Assembly: GCA_023159155.1 (NCBI GenBank)
Contig: JAJNNX010000120.1
Location: forward strand, 1-11,201
Direction of reading: 5' to 3'
DNA: 11,201 bases
DNA from: Ustulina deusta
Taxonomy: Eukaryota; Ascomycota; Sordariomycetes; Xylariales; Xylariaceae
Positions 1-8,352 of this stretch are shown piece after piece (positions within the stretch are counted from its first letter, which is position 1; every line of letters begins with the position of its first letter). Under the pieces are notes generated by a model. The model was given only the letters and a program-made list of their open reading frames with translations, ran no database searches and had not been told where the DNA came from. The translations under genes and the position numbers were made by a program.

Positions 1-2551
1 AGTTTAAATTATTAGTTTTATAGCTTAAAGCTTAAATATTTTAAATTTATTATAGTTTATTTATTTATTAAAGCTTATAAAAATAAAAGAATTATAATAG
101 TTTAATTAATTTTTTTAATATTAATAAAACTAATATTTTTTTATATTTTAAATAAAGAATTTAATAATTGATTTATAAAATAATACTATAATATTTTTGC
201 TATTTTTTAAAACTATATATTAAGCTTTTTAAATATTAGTTTTATTAAAAAAAATTAAAAAAAATTAATATATTATATTTAATTAAAATATTAAAATAAA
301 CTTTAATTATATTAATATAATTAAATAATAGCTATTTTTTAGTTTTTATTATAAGTTATAATATTTTTTAAAGTTTTATAATTTTTATTAATGCTTTATT
401 AAAAAATATTTTTAGGTTGCTATTTTTTTTAAAATATTTAAAAAAAATATAACTTAAATATAAAAAAATTACATTTTTTTATATTATTTTATAATAAAAG
501 CCTTTAAAAAGCTTTAAAACTTATTTAAAAAAGCAATTTTTATATATTTTTTTTAAATTTAAAAATAAATATTAATAAAATCTAATTTTTTTAAAGTAGC
601 ACTAATAAAAACCTTTTTTAAAAAATTTAGTTAAAATAAATAAAGTTTTATTATATTTTATTTGTATAAGTTTATTAATATATAATTAAACTATAAAACT
701 TTAAGTTAAAAAATATTTATAATTATAAAATAATTTAAATATTAATAGTATTATTTTAAAAAAAAATTTATTAATTAAAATATTAATGAATTATAATAAT
801 TTTTTAAAATTTATAAAAAATTAAAAACTAAATAAAAAATAAGCTTATTAGTATATATATTTAGTTTTTTTAATTTTATTATTAAATATAAACAAAAGAA
901 ATAACATATAACTAATTTTTAATTATATTAATTTAATTATATAAGTAATTTATTTTAATATATTGATTTTTTTTTAGTATTAAAATTTTTTTACAGTAGT
1001 ATAGGTATAAATATTTATAAATAATAAAACTTTCTAGAATTTAAATATATTATAAAGTTTATAAAATATAATTTAAAATATTTAAAATCTATTTATTTTT
1101 AGTTTATTAAATTATATTATAATAATTTATTAATAAAATATTTTAAACAAAAATATATATTTAAACTATTATAATATAAATTTTTTTAGTTAAAAATAAA
1201 AATATATATTAATAATTATATAAATAGTTATATAATATGTTCTATTTATATATTTTATAATTAGATTATTTTTAATCTTTTATAAAAATTATTAAATTTA
1301 TTAAATTTTAATAATTATTAATAGATTTATTTAATTATAATATATTTATTTTTTATTAATTAATTAATTATTTATATTAAATAATAATACAAAATAAAAT
1401 TAAATAAAAATATTTATAATATTAAAAAAAATACTATTATTTAAAGCAAAATGTTTTTTCTTTATAGTATTAATTAAAAATATATAAACAACTTATAAAA
1501 ACTTACTAAAATAATAAAAGGATTATTTATTTTAATATTACTAAGTTTGCAAATAAAGCTAAACTATATATAATAAGTTGCTAAAAAATAATAAAATATC
1601 TTTAATAAATAAAATTAAATATTAGCTAGCTAGTAATAAAATTTTATAAAAGTTTGCTAAATAATTAAATTTACTTTATTAATAATTTTATTGCTATTTA
1701 TATTTATTTCAAACTTAAAAAACTAGTAAAACTAATTTAGTAATTTATTAATATAAATTATATTAAAATTTAAATTAATACTAATATTAATATAAAATAA
1801 ATATAAATTTATTTATAAGATTATATATTTTATACTTTTTTATAATATAAATAACTAATATAAGCTAGTTAAAATTAAGCTAAGCTTTATTATAAGTATT
1901 ACTAAAACAATATTAATATATATATATATTATAAACTAGAGATTTAATAGATCTATATTTATAAGCTTTATTTTAAGTTTTAATAGCTTGCTTATATATA
2001 TATTGCTTATAGTTATAATAATTATAGGTATTTATAAATTTTTAGCAAATAAAGCATTAAAAACAATAATTATAGCTGTTCTATAAAAGCTTTTTATTAA
2101 AAAAGATATAAAAAGGATTAAAAATAGTATTAGATATAGTAATATAAATATATAAAATATATAAAGAAAATATAAAAACAAAGTAAAAAAAAATTTAATA
2201 GCAGTAATATATATATAAAACTAGATTAGCTTTATAAATAATTTATATATAGTTTATGTTTAAATTACTAGTATTAAAATTTATTATATATATAATAAAA
2301 TTTTTAATTAATAATACTATATAAATATTAAAGTACTTATATTAATAACAATAATAATATTATATATTACTAATATAATATAAAATTTTAATTTATTATA
2401 TTATATTAATTTTATATATATTACCTTAATTTTATATAAACTTTATTCTTAAATTTATATTTATTTATATTATATACTTTATATTTTATATATTTATATA
2501 TATTAAATTAGAAATAACTTAACTAAAGAAAAAAAATTAGTTATTATGCTT
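1..2551. other. Gene-free RIP-degraded sequence
   Basis: I see no gene, RNA or clear repeat here. Short A/T microsatellite runs occur, for example alternating AT near 1918-1930. Around 2030-2115 CA steps are slightly more frequent than elsewhere, and a stop-free run of 48 codons lies on the + strand (1940-2083), ended by TAA. Neither is beyond what chance gives in DNA of this composition. It is probably an old transposon too decayed to name. Confidence 0.7.
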
Positions 2552-2672
2552 AATATACTAAGACAAGTATATATTTACTATATATATATATTATATTTGC
2601 ATTTATTTTAATAAAAAATTTCTTTTTATAAGTTTTAGTTTTATAAACTAACTTTACTTAAATATATAACTT
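2552..2672 (+). repeat. Left inverted arm of the 2552-3036 element
   Basis: This arm pairs with 2915-3036. Its most conserved part is 2627-2660, which differs from its partner at one position (A versus G, a RIP-type transition). Confidence 0.7.
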
Positions 2673-2914
2673 TATAAACTTTTTATTTATAATATATTAA
2701 GCTTTAATTTTTATTTTTTGTTTAAAAATAAATTAATATAGCTTTATTAATTATTTATAACTAATTTATTTTTTTAAAAAAGTATTAATTTATTTAATAG
2801 GTTAGGTTTTTTTAAAGTTATTATATAAATATATTATAAATAATTTTTAAAAAAAAACTTTGAAATTACTAAATATAAAAAATTTATAAAATAATATGTA
2901 ATATATAAAAAAAT

Positions 2915-3036
2915 AAGTTATATCTTTAAGTAAAGTTAGCTTATAAAACTAAAACTTATAAAAGAAAGAATTTTTATTAAAATAAGTATAAATATAATAT
3001 ATATATATAATAAATATATATTAGTCCTAATATACC
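2915..3036 (-). repeat. Right inverted arm of the 2552-3036 element
   Basis: This is the reverse complement of 2552-2672. The same sequence recurs in direct orientation at about 3565-3665, so this arm belongs to a dispersed repeat family and is not only a local hairpin. Confidence 0.7.
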
Positions 3037-3056
3037 TAATATAATAGTATAGTAGA

Positions 3057-3110
3057 GCTATTAAATATAGCAGGGTTATTAAATATAGCTAGGTTAGCAA
3101 ATATATTAAA
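3057..3110 (+). repeat. Three degenerate 18-bp tandem units
   Basis: Units lie at 3057-3074, 3075-3092 and 3093-3110. The first two share ATTAAATATAGC and differ at three positions; the third is more diverged but keeps the GTTA start and the AAATATA core. The array ends exactly where the G+C-rich island begins, so it may mark the edge of an inserted segment. Confidence 0.55.
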
Positions 3111-3240
3111 ACAAAGACCTCGCTAAGGGAAGCAATACTGCGAAGCACTTTATTACGGCTGCCGGGCTTGGGCGGATAGCGGGGTCTAAGTATCTATAGG
3201 GGCTATGGAGGACTGCAAGGACTGCAAGGGCTAGAAAGGG
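3106..3240 (-). other. 44-codon open frame without start, in the GC island
   Basis: Read on the - strand from 3240, the frame runs 44 codons to a TAA at 3106-3108. It contains the stretches ALAVLAVLHSP and IRPSPAAVIK and is rich in Ala, Leu and Pro. It is preceded in frame by TAG at 3241-3243 and by a second TAG six codons-worth of bases or less further out, and has no ATG. In 55% G+C DNA a run of this length is not by itself significant. It may be a relic of coding sequence or a chance frame. I do not recognise a family. Confidence 0.2.
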
Positions 3241-3300
3241 CTATTTGGCCTATATAGACCCTAAAAACAAAGGCTTTCTTATACTTGAATCAAAAAGGCC
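3111..3300. other. GC-normal island that escaped RIP
   Basis: Base composition changes abruptly: 3121-3240 holds 66 G+C in 120 bases (55%), against about 12-15% in most of the window. CA, TG and CG dinucleotides are plentiful, so this stretch has not suffered the mutation seen on both sides. The + strand carries 44 G against 22 C in 3121-3240. A perfect 9-bp tandem duplication (GGACTGCAA) sits at 3210-3227. No tRNA, rRNA or known motif is recognisable. The - strand has a 44-codon stop-free run (3240 down to 3109) without an ATG. After 3300 composition falls back toward A+T over about 150 bp. It could be a fragment of a transposon or single-copy gene, or a piece too short or too unlike other copies to trigger RIP. 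Confidence 0.75.
3210..3227 (+). repeat. Perfect 9-bp tandem duplication
   Basis: GGACTGCAA occurs at 3210-3218 and again at 3219-3227, inside the GC-normal island. It may be a slippage or footprint duplication. Confidence 0.8.
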
Positions 3301-3317
3301 TCTAGTAATTTTTTAAA

Positions 3318-3400
3318 CGTAGTTTTTGCTTACAAGATTAAATAGAAAGAATAGCTGCGCTGCTTAGTAATATAATAGATTAATTTAATAATAATAATAA
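3318..3400 (+). repeat. 83-bp direct repeat, copy 1 (less mutated)
   Basis: This copy aligns without gaps to 3447-3529 (offset 129 bp). I count 11 differences in 83 (87% identity); ten are transitions, nine of them C/G here and T/A in the other copy. It still has GCTGCGCTGC where the other has GCTGTACTAC. It ends in a short TAA/ATA microsatellite (about 3387-3400). Weaker similarity extends upstream to about 3297, matching 3426. Confidence 0.8.
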
Positions 3401-3446
3401 CTAATAAAAGTAAGCGCTTAGCTAGGTAGGCAGAAAACTCCTTAAG

Positions 3447-3529
3447 CATAGTTGTTATTTATAAAATTAGATAGAAAAAATAGCTGTACTACTTAGTAAT
3501 ATAATAGATTAATTTAATAATAATAATAA
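3447..3529 (+). repeat. 83-bp direct repeat, copy 2 (more mutated)
   Basis: This is a gap-free partner of 3318-3400 at 129-bp spacing. The TAA/ATA microsatellite at its end is longer here (about 3515-3536). Transitions toward A/T dominate the differences, as expected if this copy took more RIP. Confidence 0.8.
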
Positions 3530-3564
3530 TAATAATTTAAGTTTTTTCATAGTTATTATTTAAA

Positions 3565-3665
3565 TATATTATATATAAAAATAAATTATATATTTAATTA
3601 AAATTAGTTTATAAAACTAAAGCTTATAAAAATATGTTATATTGAAATAAATATAAATATATATT
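3565..3665 (+). repeat. Partial second copy of the 2552-3036 element's right arm
   Basis: This segment aligns in direct orientation with about 2895-3005 (offset about 668 bp). Both contain TTATAAAACTAAA followed by CTTATAAAA, preceded by an AGTTAG/ATTAG-type block, and both end in AT-rich ATAAATATA sequence. Differences are largely C/T and G/A. No matching left arm is visible nearby, so it is a truncated copy or a solo arm. Confidence 0.6.
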
Positions 3666-3670
3666 AATTA

Positions 3671-3732
3671 TAATTATTAAATTAATCTACTATATTGCTA
3701 AGTAGTACACCTACTCTTTTTATTTAATTTTT
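3671..3732 (-). repeat. Inverted copy of the 83-bp repeat
   Basis: The reverse complement of this segment matches 3333-3395 and 3462-3524 across the AGATTAATTTAATAAT end and the CTACTTAG core, with about eight differences in 55 bases against copy 1. With copies 1 and 2 it makes an inverted-repeat bracket around the solo arm at 3565-3665. The bracketed unit could be a small nested element. Confidence 0.7.
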
Positions 3733-6214
3733 ATTAATTAAATAAATTATTTATATATTAAGCTTTATAGCTATTATAAAAAGCTTTATATTATATACTA
3801 AGTTTTAATACTTAGTTAATTAAAAAAAATGGTTAAATAAAGGTTTTTTTTAAAAACTAGCACTTTTTATTATTTCTAGGTAGTTTTTTTAGCTAACTTT
3901 TAAGCGCTTTTTAAAAGAAGCAATCTTTTTAGCAGCTATTTTATATAGTATACTAAATTTATAATATTTTTTACTATATTATAGCAAGTGGTATAGCTTT
4001 TTCTAGTTTTTTTTTAACTGCTAAGTTATATATAGCAAGTTTTTTTATATTGAAAAATTAAGAAATATTTTTTAAATATTTTTAAATTATTTATAATTAT
4101 TAATAAGTTTTTATAAAATTTTAATATTTTAAATATTAGCTAATTTTTTAATAATAAAATAATTTTATAAAAAAAAAATATAAGTAAAACTATTTTATTA
4201 ACTAGTTATTATAAAGCGCTATATTAAATATTTAATAGTTTATTTATTAGTTTTAATAATTAAAATTTTCTTTTTTTATAATTAGGCATAGTTATAGCTG
4301 TTTTTTATTTGTTTGTTATATAAATTATATTAATAATTTTTTAATAACTATTATAACTATTTTAATAAAAAAAATAGATTAATAATAAGTTTTCTAAAGT
4401 TATTATTTTATTATTTAAATATAATTTAAAAATAAAACTTTTAATTTTGTTTTAATATATTATATTAAAATAGCTTTATATATTTCTGCTACTTTATATA
4501 AATAAGCTTTTAATAGCTTTTAAATTATTAAGCAATCTTTTAAATATAGGTTTTTTTTAAAAAGGCTTATATTAACTAGATTTTTTATATATTAATATAT
4601 CTTTTATTATACTTATATAGAGCTACTAAGCTTTAGCTATACTAATACCCTAAGTTAAGTTTTTTAATTTAATAACTATATATAATTATATAATAAAATT
4701 TTTATATAGCTTTATAAAAAAAACTTTTATTATAAGTATTTATTAAAGTATACTTTTAAAAACCTAGTATTTTTTATTAGTTTAATTATTATATTTAAAA
4801 AGATTATATTAATTAAATTAATTTGTTATATTAGACTAACTAATATAACTATTTATTTTAAAAAATTAATTCGAAAAAAATAAACTTAGCTAACTAGCGG
4901 TGCACTAATAAAACACCTTTAAATATAGTATTTTTTCTAAATTTCTTTTTTATTTAATATAGCAACTTATAAGCTTTTAATATAATATTTTATATCTCTA
5001 TATTTTAATTTTTTTAGTACTACTAGCTTAATAAAGCTTAGTAAATTTAATAAAAGTTTATTTTTAATTTAGTAGTTAATTACTATTATAAAGTCTAGTA
5101 ATAGAATAAATAAATAAAATAAGCTATTTTTAGCTATATTAATAAATAAATATATTATTATTTAATTTAAATAGTTTATAATTAGTAGACAAGCTATTTT
5201 TATAGATACTATAATAAAAAATAAGCTTATTATAATTTTAATCTTAATATAAAATAGCAAACTAAAACTAAAACTAGTTATTTTATTAAGTAAAGATTAA
5301 TAGCTAGAGCTTAACTACTAAACTTATAAAAAAAGCTTGAGCTAGATTTAAATTAATAACTATATATATATAAAATATATAAAAACTAGACATATAACTA
5401 CTATACTATTAAGCCTAAAAATATTATATAATCTATAACTTTTATAATAACTATTAAAAAATATATTAAAGTATTTTTTTTTAGTATAAACTTTATATTA
5501 TAATATATTGCTTATTTTTTATAAATAGTTTATATATCTTTTAATATTTAATAGTTCTTAGTAGTTTTAAAATTAGTTATAATTATATTTAAATAAGTAA
5601 TAAACTTTTTATAAAATATTATAATATATAAAAAAATAAAATAAAAATAGCAAGTTTTAAAAAACTTTAGTTTATAATATAATAAGCTCTGCTTATTTAT
5701 TATTAAAACAAAAAAAGATTATATATTTTATTATAAAAGTTTTTATTTATAGCATATATATTAATTATTTATAGTTTATTATACCAAATATTTTAAATAT
5801 ATTTAATAAAAATAAAAAAGTTATATTTTTTTGTTTTAATATTTAGCAAGCTTTTTTAATTATTATTTTAATAGCTGTTTTAATAAACTGCTATTTCTAG
5901 TTGTTTATCTAGCTTTCTAGTAATAAATTATTAAGTTTTATAATATTTATAAAAAAAAATTTTTCTAAAGCTTTACTAAATAAATTAATTAGAATTATTT
6001 TTATTAAAAGTTTTTATATCTATTTAATAAGTTTATATATTATATTTTGTATTACTATAAATATTATAGCATTTTTTACTTATTTATATTTATTTTACTA
6101 AATAACTATTTTAATTTTTATTATTTAATTTAATTATAATACAAATTTTTTAATTTTTTTGTATTAATTTATATATAGCTTTTATAATTGCGTTAATTAA
6201 ATTAAAAAATTTTG
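3733..6214. other. Gene-free RIP-degraded sequence
   Basis: I find no convincing reading frame, RNA gene or long repeat here. A few bases with normal CA/CG content appear around 4893-4915 (GCGGTGCACT) but are too short to interpret. Stops are dense in all frames. It is probably decayed transposon DNA. Confidence 0.7.
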
Positions 6215-6280
6215 TTAAAAACCTTAAAAAATAGTTCTTAATTTTATTTTTAATTAAAATGAACTATTTTTTGGTTTTAA
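6215..6280. repeat. Hairpin with 20-23-bp arms
   Basis: Left arm 6215-6237 and right arm 6261-6280 are reverse complements: 12 bp perfect (AAAAAATAGTTC at 6226-6237) followed by CC and TTAAAA on the outer side, with three extra bases in the left arm. The loop is 23 nt and is itself partly self-complementary. In RIPed DNA a preserved stem like this suggests the remains of a MITE or a palindromic transposon end; a role as a terminator cannot be argued without a gene next to it. Confidence 0.7.
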
Positions 6281-6493
6281 AAATAATAGTAAATATTTTT
6301 AAAGTTTAAACTAAAAAAGGTAGTTTAAAGTTAATATACTAGTAGTATTTTTATAACTTTTTAAATATTTAAAATTAATATAACCCTATTATTATTCAAG
6401 AAAATAAGTTTAATTGTTTTAAACATTAAATAAATATTTTATTTAAAAAAATATATATAAACATATTTAAAAACCTAGCCAAAATTTTTATTT

Positions 6494-6524
6494 TTTAATA
6501 TAGGTTTAATATTCCTATATTAAA
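6494..6524. repeat. Perfect 11-bp hairpin
   Basis: TTTAATATAGG (6494-6504) and CCTATATTAAA (6514-6524) are perfect reverse complements with a 9-nt loop that repeats TTTAATATT. The GG/CC pair at the loop side makes this less likely to be pure A/T coincidence. No gene is nearby. Confidence 0.6.
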
Positions 6525-7539
6525 CTTTTAATATATTTTTTATAATATTGTTTTAAAATATTAAAAAAGATTAAATTAAAAAATTAAAACTTATATAATA
6601 AATAGGCAGGTATATAAAAAATAATAATATTATTATTTTTGCAATATCTTCTAAATTTTATAAAATAGTAGCTTTTATAACTATTAAATATTAAAAAATA
6701 GTTTATATTTGTTATATAGCTTTTTAGTACAAGTATTAAAATATTTTGCTTCTTTAATGATTATTTTATTTAATATCTAACTATTTTTAAAAAAATTCAT
6801 AACTTAATTGTTTAATAAAACAATATTATAATACTATAATATAAAGTAAACTTTTTTTATAAAAATAATATATAGTACTATTGTTTAATTTTCAATATTA
6901 ATAGTTTAGTTTATAATAATTTAATTTTTATTTTTTAGTTTAATTTATTTAAAATACTTGTGTTTTTTAATACTAATAATAATTATTTTAAATATAAATT
7001 TATTTATTAAAAATTTATTAATAATTAAAATATTAATTAAAATATATTTAAAAGTCTAATTATTATATTATAAAGTTTAATGCTTAGTTTTTGCTAATAT
7101 ATAATATATTATATTTATATTAAAAAATATTAGCTATTTTTTTAATATATTAAAGCAAAATAAAATAGTTATAAATTTAGCTTAAATATATATTTAGCAA
7201 TAAATTTAAAGAAAAAACCCTATAAGTTTTTAGTAGGTTGTTTAGAATTAAGTTTTTATTAAAGGTTTCTTATAAAAAAAGCTTATAAACTAATATTATT
7301 ATTTATATTTTATAGTTTTTTAATAATTATTATAATTTATAAACTAATTTAATATATTGTTTAAGTTCATTAATAAAACTAAAAAAAAAATAACTAGTTA
7401 GTTTTTAAGCTTTTTTAAATTATTTTTTAATAGTAAAATAATTACTAAGCTTAATATAACTTTTTTAAAAATTATACTTATTTAATAAAATTTAAGAAAA
7501 CTTTAAAGTTATAAAAAGTTTTAATTATTATTATTTTTT
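6525..7539. other. Gene-free RIP-degraded sequence
   Basis: I recognise nothing here. A slightly less mutated patch lies at about 7210-7270 (ACCCTATAAG, AGGTTGTTTAG) but contains no usable frame. Confidence 0.65.
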
Positions 7540-7579
7540 AGTTATATTACTATATTTTATTAATTATATAATATATAAC

Positions 7580-7606
7580 ACAAGCTTGCTTTATATATAA
7601 GCTTGT
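7580..7606. repeat. Perfect 8-bp stem, 11-nt loop
   Basis: ACAAGCTT (7580-7587) and AAGCTTGT (7599-7606) are perfect reverse complements. The stem lies in the outer part of the left palindrome arm and has no clear counterpart in the right arm, so it may be a local rearrangement. Confidence 0.5.
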
Positions 7607-7689
7607 TTTGCACTTTTTCTATATACCTCTATATATAAATTCCTTAGGGAGATACTTAGTCTACTTTTTACAAGTCTTTTAATTATAGG

Positions 7690-7785
7690 GCTATAATAAA
7701 ATAAAATATATATTTAGGTTTATAATTAAATAATAAATCTAGAAATCATTTTTTTAAGTTTATAACTATTTTATTTTTAGTAATA
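7690..7785 (-). repeat. Left core arm of the 7808 palindrome
   Basis: This arm pairs with 7830-7926. It contains TTTAGGTT and AAATCTAGAAAT, both mirrored in the right arm. Where the arms differ, the left mostly has T/A and the right C/G. Confidence 0.75.
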
Positions 7786-7829
7786 TTTAAGTTTTAAAAA
7801 TTACAGGGATTCTTTTAGCGTATTTTTAT

Positions 7830-7926
7830 ATAACACTATAAATAAAATAGCTATAAAATTAAACAAATTATTTCTAGATTTGTTATTTAATTAGGAACCT
7901 AAATATATATTTTATATTGTTATAGC
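7830..7926 (+). repeat. Right core arm of the 7808 palindrome
   Basis: This is the reverse complement of 7690-7785 and ends four bases before the ATG of the 7931 reading frame. The centre holds TA then CAGGGATTC at 7802-7812. TA followed by CAG resembles Tc1/mariner-type termini in general form, but no matching far end was found. Confidence 0.7.
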
Positions 7927-7930
7927 TACT

Positions 7931-8323
7931 ATGCTAAGGAAGTTAGACAAAAGTAGAGTGAGTACTTTACTATTAGGAAATAGGTTTAAGGAGCGGTATA
8001 TTTTCTGCAAATATATTGCTTTTAATTTAGAGCGCGCTATAAAAGTTAGTAGAATAGTTATAGTTAAGTTTTTTATGATATATAAAATTTTAAGAGGTTT
8101 AATTAAAGTTGCGCATGCTAAGTTTAAAACGTTTTGAAATTTAAATATTTTGTTTATTTTAAGCTATATATTTATTGTTTTTTTAATAAGAGCGTTTTAA
8201 AAACTAGAGCGTTTTAAATTCTTGCATATACTAAATCTAGTAAGCGGTTAATTTATAGTTCAATCTAAGCAGCAGTATTACTATAAGTTTTATATAAAGG
8301 GCTGCTATAATTATTACTAGATT
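7931..8323 (+). pseudogene. Decayed reading frame, unidentified, probably transposon-derived
   Basis: The ATG at 7931 opens 68 codons to TGA at 8135-8137, the longest ATG frame of the window. The same frame continues with TAA at 8198-8200 and 8249-8251 and a final TAG at 8321-8323, so about 127 codons carry only three internal stops in DNA where stops normally fall every few codons. Both TAA could derive from CAA by RIP. The first 68 residues are strongly basic (10 Lys, 7 Arg, 2 Glu, 1 Asp), with no signal peptide or clear membrane segment. A DNA-binding N-terminus of a transposase, such as the helix-turn-helix of Tc1/mariner types, is possible from charge, position behind an inverted repeat and context, but I see no diagnostic motif and no catalytic residues. 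The region keeps several CG and CA/TG steps (GAGCGCGC, GCGCATGC), so it is less mutated than its surroundings. The first part of the frame lies inside the palindrome's right arm, so the left arm carries a worse-preserved inverted version of it. I do not expect an expressed protein. Confidence 0.4.
8189..8222 (+). repeat. 17-bp tandem duplication
   Basis: AGAGCGTTTTAAAAACT (8189-8205) is followed directly by AGAGCGTTTTAAATTCT (8206-8222), 15 of 17 identical. It lies inside the decayed frame and would shift the frame by two bases relative to an unduplicated ancestor. Confidence 0.7.
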
Positions 8324-8352
8324 GTTTTAAATAATAAATATTGCTAAGACTT

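Larger units (their letters stand above)
2552..3036. mobile_element. Fold-back / MITE-like element with ~120-bp inverted arms
   Basis: The left arm (2552-2672) reads as the reverse complement of the right arm (2915-3036). Over the inner 102 bases I count about ten differences, roughly 90% identity, including a shared block around 2627-2660 and 2928-2963 with a single mismatch. The spacer of about 242 bp (2673-2914) has no coding capacity. Long terminal inverted repeats around a short non-coding centre fit a MITE or fold-back element, or the fused ends of a larger transposon. The arms contain alternating AT runs (about 2575-2592 and 2998-3009), which explain part but not all of the match. I could not identify a target-site duplication; outer ends are approximate. 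The family is not recognised. Confidence 0.65.
7540..8070. mobile_element. Large imperfect palindrome: two head-to-head repeat copies
   Basis: The sequence folds back on itself around about 7808. In the core, 7690-7750 matches the reverse complement of 7866-7926 with six mismatches in about 61, and the match runs inward almost to the centre (7751-7783 against 7833-7865). Outward it continues with lower identity and small gaps to about 7540 and 8070; for example TTTGCA, ATACC, CTC and TTCC blocks line up in order. Many differences are C or G in the right half against T or A in the left, so the left copy is the more RIPed. This fits two copies of one transposon inserted head to head, or one element with very long inverted repeats. 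The outer limits are approximate. Confidence 0.65.

Noticed and set aside
598..620. Similarity of GCACTAATAAAA at 598 and at 4903
   Set aside because: The match is only about 12 bp plus a loose extension, which is weak in DNA this low in complexity.
1265..1320. Palindromic A/T runs such as ATTATTAAA...TTTAATAAT
   Set aside because: Pure A/T stems arise constantly at this composition. I kept only stems with G:C pairs or long arms.
1940..2083. 48-codon stop-free run on the + strand, followed after a TAA by a 20-odd codon Lys-rich run
   Set aside because: Runs of this length are expected several times by chance over six frames of 11 kb at this stop density, and there is no ATG or motif.
3120..3300. 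tRNA, SINE or rRNA fragment in the GC island
   Set aside because: I could not find A-box and B-box spacing, a cloverleaf or a recognisable rRNA segment.
3318..3732. CRISPR-like array
   Set aside because: There are only two direct copies plus one inverted copy of an 83-bp unit, without regular spacers, in a sequence that looks fungal.
7640..7650. TTAGGG as a telomere repeat
   Set aside because: It occurs as a single hexamer with no tandem copies.
7931..8137. The 68-codon frame as a functional protein-coding gene
   Set aside because: It lies in a palindromic repeat, the frame runs on past its stop with further stops, and no family motif is recognisable. I list it as a relic instead.
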